Source of the DNA: Pseudomonadales bacterium
GTDB taxonomy: Bacteria; Pseudomonadota; Gammaproteobacteria; Pseudomonadales; Ketobacteraceae
Direction of reading: 5' to 3'
Assembly (NCBI GenBank): GCA_022361455.1
Contig: JAKSAW010000365.1
Span: 1 to 35,129 of the forward strand
DNA length: 35,129 bases
Positions 1 through 8,758 of the stretch are shown here, one piece after another. How positions within the stretch are numbered: the first letter of the stretch is position 1; every line of letters starts with the position of its first letter. A model generated the notes under the pieces. That model worked only from the letters and a program-made list of their open reading frames with translations, was not told where the DNA came from and made no database searches. Made by a program: the position numbers and the translations under genes.

Positions 1-198
1 TGAATCTGTAATTGGTTCAGATGCAAGAATAACAACATGATCTTGTCTATCATTTTTACCAAGTATCATTTTACCACTTTCACTAACAGAAAAATCTGAA
101 CCTGATGTAAAATATAAACTAGCTGGTTTTGCAGTTGGATGATTTACATACCTTGAAGCAACTAAGGTCTTTCCATCAGTTAGACAAAGATTTAAAAG
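1..198 (-). pseudogene. Fragment of a class II glutamine amidotransferase-like protein (YafJ/Dug3 type), N-terminal half missing
   Basis: The minus strand stays open from base 228 to the window edge. From about base 200 it reads as the C-terminal half of a YafJ/Dug3-type class II glutamine amidotransferase. The stretch LNLCLTDGKTLVASRY is followed by an ASLYFTSG segment and by VVILASEPIT, the counterparts of the 'SDG..VMAYCS' and 'ATQPLT' stretches of E. coli YafJ as I remember it. The N-terminal part with the nucleophilic Cys2 is absent, because the upstream sequence is the end of the DUF1631 gene in another frame. GC by hand count over bases 1-180 is about 33%, against about 42% in the lines just after. 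The fragment has no start codon or ribosome site. It is a gene remnant at a rearrangement or foreign sequence joined by assembly; the window edge hides the rest. Confidence 0.6.
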
Positions 199-2452
199 TG
201 AAGGTGCCAACAGTGACGGACTTTTTAGTTAGCTTGCAGCGAGTTTCTTGACCTTCTACCTCAAGCATAAAGATAGAATCTAAAGGCAGCTGATTAAGGC
301 GCGCGAATACTGCTTCTAAATCTTCAGGGGCATGTTCATCTTTTTTGGTGGAACGGATTTCTTGGATCATGGTTTCATCTTCAGATGAAATGTCGCCCCA
401 ATCTACTTCCGTTGAATCAGTCAGTGTGGGGATGTCTTCGAACGGACTGATTTGATCAAAGCGTTCGTATACATTGCTAAGTTCTTCTTCGGCAAAGTTG
501 CTGCCTTTAACTTCGACTGCTTCAAATTCTACATGATGATTATCGTCAGTTTCTTCCATGATTTTCCCTTGGAAGCATTTGAAGATATCTAGCGAGCTGC
601 CGCCGGGGTCTTTGATTGATTTGCCATCGGTGCCACGAATGATCGCAAGGTGAAGCTGAATCATATGTTCAAGGATGGCATCGCGTAGTTCTTTCTTCAG
701 GTTATATTCTAAAAACAATCCGCGAATTGATTGAACAATGCCTGGAAGGTTGCGTAGGATGTCTCGCTTACCATCATCAGTAGCATCTACTTGGGTGCTC
801 CAAAGTACTGATGCATAGGTTTCTGTGGCATGGTTCCATTCTTCGCTTTCGGTGCCATGGCGACGAATAACGCGAGCAAGAATCGCGCCCCATACATATT
901 TTATTAACTTGTGAAAAGTGAGCTCTTTTTCTAATAGGTGATTTTGTGAATCAAGAAAATCAGAAATCGATGTGTGGTTTAGTGCTTTCGCAAACTCTCG
1001 AGCTTCGAATTCGCCATCAACATTTTTAATGGCGTAAACTGAATCATCAATATAGTCAGCAAGTTCATGTGCCTTGGCTTCAAAAATTTCGATATCGCCA
1101 GAAAACTCTTTTAGCAAGTCAGCAATGGAATCCCGTAATTCCATAAAGCCTTCTTCGCTAGGTTCCGAAATACGTAATCCTAGATTGCTAACCTGATTTA
1201 AGTATTCTCTTACGGGGTGCTCGTTACTTTGGAATAATTTTGTGTCAGTTAAGGCAACCTGCATTACTGATGGCTGTAAGCGAGCGATCTGGTTTTGAAC
1301 ATCGCTAATGAAATTTCCTGATTCGTTCAATGTATCGAATAAATGGCTTACCAAGTTAAGAACGTTTTCGGAAACACGATCGATAACCGTAAGAATGCCC
1401 TCATCAGACAATTGGCTTAGAGATTCTTTGAGCGCTGTACGCACGTCATTAGTATCTAATATTTGGTCAGTATCTATTAGATTGTCTCTAGTTAGCGTTT
1501 TAAGTAACTGAGTAACATCTTCGATGCTAGCGGTACGAATTTGTGTGTCTGGTGATATTTGAGAAAGGTCTAGTTGCGTGAAACCTTCAAAGCTACCCTC
1601 TTTACTTTCGCCTAATTGTGCAGGTACATCCCAGTTCTTGATTAAACCAGTGACATCGATGTTGGTACCAAGGGTTTTATTGATTTCTTCAATATCTTCA
1701 GCGGTTACGCCATCTTCAACTTCGGCTAATGGTAAGCCATTGCCTTGTGAGTAATCTGCTTTTGCACTTTGTTCTTTGCTCTCTTCGATTTTACTTTCAG
1801 CTTTTTCCTGCTCGCGATGTTGTTCTACTAGCTGATTGAGTTCCGGTGCAATATCGTGGAAAAAGTCTTTTAAGGAAGAGAAGAACTTAGCGCCTATAAA
1901 GCGATAGGCAATGCGGGCAACTTGCTTGTCTTCTATGAAATGGTCGATGGCATCTTGCAATACTAGCGCTAAAAAACCGGGGCGAACACATTCTAGTTGC
2001 GCATTTGCAGAAGATTTTTTAACAGCGGCGCAGAATTTCCAGCCGGATTCTACGAGCATGCCAGCGAAGTGATGGTTTGAATCGGTAAAGCCTTTTTCTA
2101 GCATTAGCTGATATTCGATTTCGCCATCAGTCACAATGCTCAGGTGGTCGGTGTGAAAATTAAGAGCTTGCTCTTCTTCTAATAGTGAAACCTTGCGCGC
2201 TTCATTCAGGTTCTTAACGAATTGCTTTGCGATATAGCTAAGAACCGAAGGCTTGGCATGACCTAGTTCCTCTTTTACCATTTTATAGGTGTTGTGTTCC
2301 TGAAAGTTTTCTAATGACTCCGCCAAAGTGTGGATGGCGCCCAATTGGCTTTCGTAGGCGTCAGACACTAAGTCAGGAATAGTGTGAATTAATTTTAGAA
2401 TGGAGGAGCTATCGTTGTTATCTAATGCTGCCTCAGGAGCTAGGTTGCTCAT
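176..2452 (-). CDS. DUF1631 family protein, probably lacking its true C-terminus
   Basis: A 758-residue acidic, mostly helical cytoplasmic protein without signal peptide or membrane segment. Its length and general pattern match the DUF1631 family of Gammaproteobacteria, for which I know no proven function. The start is ATG at 2452, preceded by GGGG seven bases upstream. The last recognisable family segment (LEVEGQETRCKL, then GTFTF) is usually followed by a few dozen more residues. Here it ends after KSLSN at a TGA that lies inside the frame of the amidotransferase fragment, so the natural C-terminus is probably missing. The gene stands alone, 281 bases downstream of yibQ on the same strand, and probably has its own promoter in that gap. 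The family call is fairly sure; the truncation is inferred. Confidence 0.72.
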   Translation of the reverse strand: MSNLAPEAALDNNDSSSILKLIHTIPDLVSDAYESQLGAIHTLAESLENFQEHNTYKMVKEELGHAKPSVLSYIAKQFVKNLNEARKVSLLEEEQALNFHTDHLSIVTDGEIEYQLMLEKGFTDSNHHFAGMLVESGWKFCAAVKKSSANAQLECVRPGFLALVLQDAIDHFIEDKQVARIAYRFIGAKFFSSLKDFFHDIAPELNQLVEQHREQEKAESKIEESKEQSAKADYSQGNGLPLAEVEDGVTAEDIEEINKTLGTNIDVTGLIKNWDVPAQLGESKEGSFEGFTQLDLSQISPDTQIRTASIEDVTQLLKTLTRDNLIDTDQILDTNDVRTALKESLSQLSDEGILTVIDRVSENVLNLVSHLFDTLNESGNFISDVQNQIARLQPSVMQVALTDTKLFQSNEHPVREYLNQVSNLGLRISEPSEEGFMELRDSIADLLKEFSGDIEIFEAKAHELADYIDDSVYAIKNVDGEFEAREFAKALNHTSISDFLDSQNHLLEKELTFHKLIKYVWGAILARVIRRHGTESEEWNHATETYASVLWSTQVDATDDGKRDILRNLPGIVQSIRGLFLEYNLKKELRDAILEHMIQLHLAIIRGTDGKSIKDPGGSSLDIFKCFQGKIMEETDDNHHVEFEAVEVKGSNFAEEELSNVYERFDQISPFEDIPTLTDSTEVDWGDISSEDETMIQEIRSTKKDEHAPEDLEAVFARLNQLPLDSIFMLEVEGQETRCKLTKKSVTVGTFTFKSLSN

Positions 2453-2609
2453 GGTGTTTACCCCGATACTGCGCTGTTGGGCGTATTTTTTTGATACGTA
2501 GTTCTATTTAATAATGTGAACTCTATCACGGGACTTTTTGGTTCAAAAAGAATGATTTTTCAGCTTGTCTGACACCAATAGAGCAAAAAGGAATTAAAAA
2601 GCGGTTTAT

Positions 2610-2694
2610 GTAACATTAGGTTACTAAACGTTGTTCAAGGTAAAAATATAGTGGTTTGACGTGCTTTAATAGCCACAAAGTTACATTGGGCTAC
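2610..2694. repeat. Pair of imperfect 15-bp direct repeats upstream of the DUF1631 gene
   Basis: GTAACATTAGGTTAC (2610-2624) and GTTACATTGGGCTAC (2680-2694) match at 12 of 15 positions and lie 70 bases apart, start to start. The first copy is also an inverted repeat (GTAAC-ATTAG-GTTAC). They sit in the 281-base gap between yibQ and the DUF1631 gene, where a promoter for the latter must lie. A paired operator is possible, but I cannot name a regulator. Confidence 0.3.
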
Positions 2695-2733
2695 AAGAAA
2701 ATTGGGTATTCCGATTAAGTCTTATGGCAGTGA

Positions 2734-3675
2734 TCAGTCTATAGCAAAACGCTGCGACGCAGGGCTTGGTAAATCCACTAAGTGATCGAGAATTGCTTGA
2801 GCAGTCCAAATCGGTTGTCTAGCTGCAGCAGACGTGGGAGCGCCAGAGATTAATTCAGAGACATTCACTAACACTACACCATGTTGGTGAAGTTTAGGTA
2901 GTTTAGCCTCTAGGAACTCCAGAGTATTAGGATATGGGTGTGCAATCGCAATAGCTGATCCCATGCGTTTAGCGATTCTTACCAAACGCTTAAAAGCCTT
3001 TTCAATTTTTACTGGATGTGGGTCGGCATCTAAGAAAATATCTCTTCTTAAGCTCGGCACACCAAACTCATTGGCAGTTTCATAGGCGATCGACTGTGGG
3101 TTGGTCATGCTGTCGATAAAAAATAATGGCGTGGCAGAGACTTCTTCCATTATCCAAGACATGGCTTTTTCATCGGTAGTTAATAGGCTGCCCATGTGAT
3201 TATTAAAACCAACAACAAAAGGCAGTTTATTAAGTGAATCTCTTAGCGTGTCTTTCACTTCGTATTTGCTTTGTTGAGTAGTAATACCGCCGTCATCCAA
3301 TTTGTCTCTAACACTACTTTCCATTGGCAAATGCAAGATGACTTCTTTCTCGGAAAAATGGGCTTGCTCGCCAAGAGATCTACCAAATGGTGTAAATGGA
3401 ATAACGGCGTAGGTAAGAGCCCCTGGTAGATTAATGGCTTTTTCACCGGCTTTGCGATTGTAGCCAATATCGTCGATGATAATCGCGATTTTGGCCTTTT
3501 CCTTGTAAGGCAGATGAGTTGGGGCTATAGCAAGTTGCTGGCCTGCTAAAGGTGGTTCTTGAGCTGTTGTGGTATTGGCAGCGACAATTGTGAAAGTGAG
3601 CAAGCAGCGTATCAGCCAGGTGCTAACCTTCGCAAAATCTAGATTGTTGCTTTGTTGCTGCTTTACTACTGCCAC
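2734..3675 (-). CDS. yibQ: Divergent polysaccharide deacetylase family protein (YibQ-like)
   Basis: An exported protein of the divergent polysaccharide deacetylase (DUF610, YibQ) family. A signal-anchor hydrophobic stretch (LIRCLLTFTIVAA) is followed by the NodB-like fold: IAIIIDDIGYN near the start of the domain, HLPMES, NNHMGSLLT, FIDSMT and AHPYP. E. coli YibQ is uncharacterised; its constant linkage to envC suggests a cell-wall or septation role. The longest frame opens with TTG at 3687, but that codon follows directly on the U-tract of a terminator and has no ribosome site. GTG at 3675 has GAGAG five bases ahead and gives 313 residues, so I prefer it. It is the distal gene of gpmI-envC-ctpA-yibQ; the terminator before it should reduce, not abolish, read-through. 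Confidence 0.85.
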   Translation of the reverse strand: MAVVKQQQSNNLDFAKVSTWLIRCLLTFTIVAANTTTAQEPPLAGQQLAIAPTHLPYKEKAKIAIIIDDIGYNRKAGEKAINLPGALTYAVIPFTPFGRSLGEQAHFSEKEVILHLPMESSVRDKLDDGGITTQQSKYEVKDTLRDSLNKLPFVVGFNNHMGSLLTTDEKAMSWIMEEVSATPLFFIDSMTNPQSIAYETANEFGVPSLRRDIFLDADPHPVKIEKAFKRLVRIAKRMGSAIAIAHPYPNTLEFLEAKLPKLHQHGVVLVNVSELISGAPTSAAARQPIWTAQAILDHLVDLPSPASQRFAID

Positions 3676-3689
3676 TATGTCTCTCAAAT

Positions 3690-3711
3690 AAAAAGGGCGC
3701 TGAAAGCGCCC
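3690..3711 (-). terminator. Rho-independent terminator after ctpA
   Basis: On the minus strand a 7-bp GC-rich stem (GGGCGCT/AGCGCCC, loop of three) at 3695-3711 is followed by five U residues. It lies between the ctpA stop and the yibQ start, ending only about 15 bases before the preferred yibQ GTG. Incomplete termination would give lower expression of yibQ. Confidence 0.8.
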
Positions 3712-3746
3712 AAATTGCTTTACTCTGTATTTGCAGTATGGGTGTG

Positions 3747-5138
3747 TTATTCACCTTGCACTGCAGGTTTGGGCCTTTGATAGTTGCCAACTACGTTAAG
3801 TGCTTTTAGTAAGTTTAACGCTTCATAAAGTTGATAATCAGTTTCTTCCAACGGTTTCTTGCTGCTCTTCACAGTTTTTTCATCATTGGACTTTTCATCG
3901 CCGTCTTCGTCGGGATTCGAAAGGTGACCACTCAACTCTGATTCTTTAACGAAGCCACCATATTTAAGCTTAGTCAATTTTGCATTTTCCACCACGATAT
4001 CCGGTTCTATACCCTGTGCCTGAATCGATCGGCCGTTAGGGGTGTAGTAGCGTGCTGTAGTGATTTTCAGTGCCCGATTATTGTGAAGAGGCAATACTGT
4101 TTGTACAGAACCCTTACCAAAGCTAGTGGTACCCATAATCACCGCGCGTTTGTGATCTTGGAGGGCGCCAGCAACGATTTCAGAGGCGGATGCTGAACCA
4201 CCATTAACAAGCACAACGACCGGCTTGCCATCCATAAGATCGCCTGGTGTAGCGCTAAACTTCATTTGCGAATCGGATAAGCGGCCTTTGGTGTACACAA
4301 CTAGGCCTTCTTCTAGTAATAGGTCTGATACATCCACTGCTGCTTGCAGGACGCCGCCAGGATTGTTGCGAAGATCTAAGACAATACCATTGAGCGGTTC
4401 TTCGTTCTTTTCAATCAAGTCTTCAATGGCTTTTTCTAGATCAGGACCAGAGTGGACTTGGAATTGGCTAAGGCGCACATAACCAAACCCAGGCTCCAGG
4501 ATTCGGCGTTTGACACTTTGCACTTGGATAATCGCGCGAGTGACGGTTATTTCCAACGGCTTGTCGATGCCTTCACGAATAATGGTCAGCACAATGTCGG
4601 TACCAGGTTTACCGCGCATGTGCTTAACCGCATCGCTCAGGCTCATACCTTTTACCTGAACATCATCAAGCTTAATGATCAAATCACCTGCCATTACACC
4701 GGCTTGTGCGGCAGGTGTATCGTCGATCGGGGTGATGACTTTGACATAACCATCTTCCATGCCCACCTCGATGCCTAAGCCACCGAATTCACCCGTAGTA
4801 TTAATTTGCAGGTCTTTATAGGCTTCCGGTTGCAGGTAAGCTGAGTGGGGATCAAGTTCTGTGAGCATGCCTTTAATGGCGTTTTCTAACAGGGTTTTAT
4901 CGTCCACTTCTTCAACATAAGCTTGCTTAATTCGATCGAAAACGTCAGCAAAGGTGCGCAGTTCGTTTAGTGGCAGCACACCCTTTTCTTTGGCCTGTTT
5001 CTTGGCTTCTTCAGAAGTTACCGATGATTCGATGGGTTGTGCGTCTGCCTCGCTTGCGGGCTCAGCAAATACGGGGGCAGATTGAAGTGCAAGGCCTAAG
5101 GCTAGGGCCAGCCCTCCGTTAATTAAGCGACGCGGCAT
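3747..5138 (-). CDS. ctpA: Carboxyl-terminal processing peptidase CtpA (S41 family)
   Basis: A periplasmic serine endopeptidase of family S41A, which cuts substrates near their C-terminus. In Pseudomonas the homologue degrades cell-wall hydrolases and works with an outer-membrane TPR partner. Numbering from the longer frame, there is a signal peptide (about residues 8-31), a PDZ domain (about 121-205) with the GGLGIEV entry, and a protease core with the catalytic serine S325 in GGSASASEI and lysine K348 in GTTSFGKGSVQ. The first ATG (5156) has no ribosome site. The ATG six codons later (5138) follows AGGAG at nine bases and starts directly at the signal peptide, so I chose it (463 residues). 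Placement after envC fits a role in controlling wall hydrolysis. Confidence 0.95.
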   Translation of the reverse strand: MPRRLINGGLALALGLALQSAPVFAEPASEADAQPIESSVTSEEAKKQAKEKGVLPLNELRTFADVFDRIKQAYVEEVDDKTLLENAIKGMLTELDPHSAYLQPEAYKDLQINTTGEFGGLGIEVGMEDGYVKVITPIDDTPAAQAGVMAGDLIIKLDDVQVKGMSLSDAVKHMRGKPGTDIVLTIIREGIDKPLEITVTRAIIQVQSVKRRILEPGFGYVRLSQFQVHSGPDLEKAIEDLIEKNEEPLNGIVLDLRNNPGGVLQAAVDVSDLLLEEGLVVYTKGRLSDSQMKFSATPGDLMDGKPVVVLVNGGSASASEIVAGALQDHKRAVIMGTTSFGKGSVQTVLPLHNNRALKITTARYYTPNGRSIQAQGIEPDIVVENAKLTKLKYGGFVKESELSGHLSNPDEDGDEKSNDEKTVKSSKKPLEETDYQLYEALNLLKALNVVGNYQRPKPAVQGE

Positions 5139-5182
5139 TCGGGTTTGCTCCTGCATAAGATAGATGTAATTCTTGCTCGTCA

Positions 5183-5195
5183 GTCATTTAATGAC
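5183..5195. promoter_or_regulatory. 13-bp palindrome upstream of ctpA
   Basis: GTCATTTAATGAC is a perfect inverted repeat with a one-base centre. It lies 45 bases upstream of the chosen ctpA start in the 133-base gap to envC. It could be an operator, or chance in AT-rich sequence. No regulator can be named. Confidence 0.25.
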
Positions 5196-5289
5196 ATTGA
5201 TATGTGCAGCTAGTTCCTTTTAACAAGCCTAGCATGAGACTAGCAAATTCTCTTAGTTCGCGCTGAATAAATCACATTAGATCATGGAT

Positions 5290-6468
5290 TTAGCGGCGAC
5301 ACCATTTGGTTGGATTAACGGGTTTACCATTGCGACGGATCTCAAAATACAGGCCTGGCCTTGATTGCCCACCACTGGAGCCGCTGTAGGCAATAACTTC
5401 ACCTGCCTCTACCCAGTCGCCTGGCTCTTTGAGCAAGCTTTCGTTCTGACCATACAAGGTGTAGTTACTATCCCCATGATCGATAATTGTGATCAAACCG
5501 AAGCCTCGCATCCAGTCTGAAAATACCACCCGGCCGCGATGTATGCTTTTCACACTAGCGCCCTCAGTTGTGCGGATAACAACGCCATTCCAACGTAGAT
5601 TACTGTCTTTGCGTTTGGAGCGGAAGGAGCGGGCGATGCGGCCCTTGCTTGGCCAGCTCATTTTGCCTTGGCGCTTGGCGAACGGTGTGGTGTCGCCTAT
5701 CTGAGCTGGCAAGTCTGCTAGGGTTTCTTGCACAGCTTTAAGCAGATTCTCAAGGTCTTGCTCGTCCTGGCTAAGAGCTTCTAGTTGCTGCCCTCGATCT
5801 TTCAGCGTGACATTAAGGCGCGCGATGACTTTTTTGCGACGATCCTGGGCTTTTAATAGGCTGGCCCGTTCAACTTCGAGGCGTTTTTTAAGCTCGCTTA
5901 GTTGATTGATTTCTGTATCAAGCTGCAATTGGTTTTCTTCCAGCTGAGAAATGGTTTGGTTGAAGGCTTGGATATTTCCCAGGCGAGTGCGGTGGAAATA
6001 GTCGTAGTATTTCAATACGCGGGCGAGTTTTTCGGGCTCCTGTTGATTTAGTAGCAGTTTGATATATTCCTGGCGCCCAGTGCGATAAGCCGCTTGTATA
6101 TCATCCACCAAAGCGAGCTTCTGCTTGCGTTTCGCTAATACCAGTCGGCCTTTCTCTTCATTAAGTCGAACGATGGACTTCTTAGACTTTTTAATATCGG
6201 CATTGGCTTTGCGTAGCGATTTTTTGGTCTTGCCGATATCCAGTTCAGCTTGGCGTAGTGACTCTTCGGTAGAGCTGCGCCGGGATTGGGTTTTCTTAAT
6301 AATATGTTGCAGCGAGGCAATCTTCTTTTTGACCTGCTTAAGTTCTTTTTCTGTGCGGGCTTCGTCAACCACATCTTGATCAGCTGAGCTGACAATAGGA
6401 AAGCAAAATACCAGTGCTCCCAGGTAGGCAAGAATTAATATTATTCGTTGGCTTGTATTTGCGTACAT
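5290..6468 (-). CDS. envC: EnvC-like murein hydrolase activator
   Basis: A periplasmic coiled-coil protein with a degenerate LytM domain. In E. coli, EnvC does not cut peptidoglycan itself but activates the amidases AmiA and AmiB at the septum, under FtsEX control. Here a signal peptide (ILILAYLGALVFCF) is followed by a long Lys/Glu/Gln-rich coiled coil (about residues 35-250) and a C-terminal LytM domain (about 280-392). The metal ligands of active LytM enzymes are missing: the last motif reads LYFEIR in place of the usual HxH-containing strand, and the first reads RWNGVVI. That is expected for EnvC. The 392-residue length is normal. No clear ribosome site is visible before the ATG. Confidence 0.92.
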   Translation of the reverse strand: MYANTSQRIILILAYLGALVFCFPIVSSADQDVVDEARTEKELKQVKKKIASLQHIIKKTQSRRSSTEESLRQAELDIGKTKKSLRKANADIKKSKKSIVRLNEEKGRLVLAKRKQKLALVDDIQAAYRTGRQEYIKLLLNQQEPEKLARVLKYYDYFHRTRLGNIQAFNQTISQLEENQLQLDTEINQLSELKKRLEVERASLLKAQDRRKKVIARLNVTLKDRGQQLEALSQDEQDLENLLKAVQETLADLPAQIGDTTPFAKRQGKMSWPSKGRIARSFRSKRKDSNLRWNGVVIRTTEGASVKSIHRGRVVFSDWMRGFGLITIIDHGDSNYTLYGQNESLLKEPGDWVEAGEVIAYSGSSGGQSRPGLYFEIRRNGKPVNPTKWCRR

Positions 6469-6542
6469 AGGGGTTGCGAATCAACAGGTTATGACTGCAA
6501 GTGTACTTGACCCTGCGATAGGTTGCGAGCATCGTTAAGTAG

Positions 6543-6581
6543 TCGCTTGAGTTGAGGAAGCAATGGCATCAACTCAAGCGA
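6543..6581. repeat. Perfect 13-bp stem-loop between gpmI and envC
   Basis: TCGCTTGAGTTGA (6543-6555) and TCAACTCAAGCGA (6569-6581) are perfect reverse complements around a 13-base loop. On the minus strand no U-tract follows, so a classic terminator is unlikely. An intercistronic hairpin that protects or processes the gpmI-envC transcript is a more likely role. Confidence 0.6.
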
Positions 6582-6621
6582 AAGGCAATGGTGATATTTA
6601 GGACCAGGATCTGGGCTTTGG

Positions 6622-8163
6622 CTAATAAAGTGCAGTTCCCGTCATTTCTTCTGGCTGTGGTTCTCCCATCAGCTTAAGAATGGTTGGGGCAATATCAGAT
6701 AGGGCGCCACCTTGAGCACGCAGGGTTAAGTCGCTACTACCGACATAAACTAGCGGCACTAATTCGGTGGTGTGTGCTGTATGGGGCTGACCACTGTTGG
6801 CATCGGACATTTGTTCACAGTTACCATGATCAGCTGTAATTAGAAGATCACCGCCGACTTCCTCTATGGCGGCTACCACCCGGCCTAAGCTTTCATCTAG
6901 CGCTTCAACGGCTTTCACCGCTGCATCGTAAACACCGGTGTGACCAACCATGTCGCCGTTGGCATAGTTGCAGATAATGACATCGTGCTGTCCGCCTTTA
7001 ATGGCGGCGACTAAGCGATCTGTTACTTCTGGTGCGCTCATTTGTGGCTGTAGGTCATAGGTGGCGACATCAGGAGAGGGCACTAGTGAGCGCTCTTCAC
7101 CCGGGAATAAATCTTCGCGACCGCCACTAAAGAAGAAAGTGACGTGAGCGTATTTCTCAGTTTCCGCTAGGCGCAATTGGGTTTTATCGTTGTTAGCGAG
7201 GTACTCACCAAGAACATTTTTCAGTTCTACAGGAGGAAAGGCGCAAGTGGTTTTGATGCTGGCGGCGTATTGAGTCAGCATGACAAAGTCTGCAAGTGCT
7301 GGAACTTTGCTGCGCTCAAATTCCGAAAAGCCTTCTTCAACAAAGGCGCGTGTTATTTCGCGGGCGCGGTCAGCGCGGAAATTCATAAATACCACTGCGT
7401 CGCCATCGTTAATGGTGGCTTTACTGCCATCTTCAGCCAGTATGGCCGTGGGCTTCACAAATTCATCGGTTTCGTCACGTTCGTACGCCGCCAACAGTCC
7501 ATCCACTGCGCTGGTAGCAGTGTACTCACAGCTTCCACTGACTAGCACGTTGTAAGCATTAGCCACACGATCCCAGCGATTGTCGCGATCCATGGCGAAG
7601 TAGCGGCCATTCAATGTTGCGATTCTGCCTTTGCCGGTGGCGCGCAATTGTTGATCAATCAGCTGTAGCGAAGGTTCCGCTGATTTCGGGGGCATGTCAC
7701 GGCCATCTAAAAAGGCATGTACATAAATAGCGCTAGCTCCGCGCTCATCCGCTAGTTTGATCATGGCGCTAATGTGGTCTTGGTGGCTATGTACACCACC
7801 TGGAGATAGCAGGCCAAGGATATGAACTGCACCGTGGTTTTCACTGGCTTTATCAACGGCATTAGTTAGAGCTGGATTGCTAAAAAAGTCACCATCTTGA
7901 ATAGATTTGGTGATGCGGGTGAAATCTTGATAAACAATGCGGCCGGCACCGAGATTCATGTGTCCCACTTCTGAGTTGCCCATTTGGCCATCGGGTAGGC
8001 CCACATCCATGCCGGATCCAGAAATCAAAGTATGGGGCTTTTCTTGCCAGAGTTTGTCCCAAACGGGGGTGTTAGCATTGCTGATGGCGTTATCTGGCGC
8101 GGACTCGCGGTGCCCAAAGCCATCCAAAATAATAAGAACGTGAGGTTTTCTTTGCTCAGTCAT
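6622..8163 (-). CDS. gpmI: 2,3-bisphosphoglycerate-independent phosphoglycerate mutase
   Basis: A cytoplasmic glycolytic and gluconeogenic enzyme that interconverts 3- and 2-phosphoglycerate through a phosphoserine intermediate with two Mn ions. It has the alkaline-phosphatase fold: LIILDGFG with metal ligand D14, the serine nucleophile S64 in [21 protein letters not shown], and [11 protein letters not shown] near the end. The longest frame begins at a TTG (8205) with an unrelated 14-residue lead. The ATG at 8163 gives 513 residues, the usual family length, with the first strand in place. It is the first gene of the minus-strand operon with envC and is divergent from yibN, a neighbourhood conserved in many Gammaproteobacteria. 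Confidence 0.97.
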   Translation of the reverse strand: MTEQRKPHVLIILDGFGHRESAPDNAISNANTPVWDKLWQEKPHTLISGSGMDVGLPDGQMGNSEVGHMNLGAGRIVYQDFTRITKSIQDGDFFSNPALTNAVDKASENHGAVHILGLLSPGGVHSHQDHISAMIKLADERGASAIYVHAFLDGRDMPPKSAEPSLQLIDQQLRATGKGRIATLNGRYFAMDRDNRWDRVANAYNVLVSGSCEYTATSAVDGLLAAYERDETDEFVKPTAILAEDGSKATINDGDAVVFMNFRADRAREITRAFVEEGFSEFERSKVPALADFVMLTQYAASIKTTCAFPPVELKNVLGEYLANNDKTQLRLAETEKYAHVTFFFSGGREDLFPGEERSLVPSPDVATYDLQPQMSAPEVTDRLVAAIKGGQHDVIICNYANGDMVGHTGVYDAAVKAVEALDESLGRVVAAIEEVGGDLLITADHGNCEQMSDANSGQPHTAHTTELVPLVYVGSSDLTLRAQGGALSDIAPTILKLMGEPQPEEMTGTALY

Positions 8164-8263
8164 AACTCTGATCTTGTGGTTGATAGGGTTAAATTCGATG
8201 ATCAATTAAACAATTGTCGGCAGCCTCTATTTTACCGGATTTCGACGTTAGCAACACAAGGGA

Positions 8264-8292
8264 TTTCGTAAGGGATTGTTGATAGGTATACT
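8264..8292 (+). promoter_or_regulatory. Possible promoter of yibN-grxC-secB
   Basis: A -10-like TATACT (8287-8292) stands 17 bases after a weak -35 (TTTCGT, 8264-8269), about 40 bases before the yibN ATG. The -35 matches only three of six consensus positions, so this is tentative. Confidence 0.35.
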
Positions 8293-8330
8293 TGCCCGCT
8301 GTTTGTGCGTTCACTAGTAGAGGACCTTCC

Positions 8331-8744
8331 ATGGACCGCGTTATCGAATTTGCTATGAATCACCCTTTATTGGTGGGTGGATTCTTTGCTCTATTAACTG
8401 CTTTTATTGTTTTGGAAACACGTCGAGGCGGAAAATCTGTTTCATCTCAACAGCTTACAAATCTTGCCAACAAAGACGGCGCGCTTGTTTTAGATGTGCG
8501 TGATGCTAAAGAATTCCGTGAGGGCCATATTACCGGTTCTGTGAATATCCCTTTTAGCTCTTTGCAAAACAAATTAGGCGAGATTGAAAAGTACAAAGAA
8601 AAGCCCGTGGTTTTAGTGTGTAAAATGGGGCAGCATGCGGGCGCAGCAGGCCGAATTCTCACCGTGGCGGGTTTCAAAGATGTGCGTCGCCTAACTGGTG
8701 GCGTATCCGCCTGGAAGGCCGATGGCCTGCCATTAGTTTCTTAA
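8331..8744 (+). CDS. yibN: Membrane-anchored rhodanese-like protein (YibN-like)
   Basis: A single rhodanese domain behind one N-terminal membrane anchor (about residues 11-28, LLVGGFFALLTAFIVL). The domain (about 36-135) carries LDVRDAKEFREGHI and the catalytic cysteine C97 in VLVCKMGQHAG. Rhodaneses move sulfane sulfur; the substrate of YibN is not settled, and its link to grxC and secB suggests inner-membrane thiol or protein-export work. The chosen ATG at 8331 follows AGAGG eight bases upstream; an earlier TTG at 8292 lies on the likely -10 element and is rejected. It is the first gene of yibN-grxC-secB, 14 bases before grxC. Confidence 0.93.
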   Translation: MDRVIEFAMNHPLLVGGFFALLTAFIVLETRRGGKSVSSQQLTNLANKDGALVLDVRDAKEFREGHITGSVNIPFSSLQNKLGEIEKYKEKPVVLVCKMGQHAGAAGRILTVAGFKDVRRLTGGVSAWKADGLPLVS

Positions 8745-8758
8745 GTGGTTGTCATCTA

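Noticed and set aside
4225..4778. Plus-strand open frames opposite ctpA
   Set aside because: They lie entirely over a clear S41 protease gene and show no family features of their own.
7177..7555. Plus-strand open frames of 90-122 residues opposite gpmI
   Set aside because: They are antisense to conserved phosphoglycerate mutase coding sequence and resemble no known protein.
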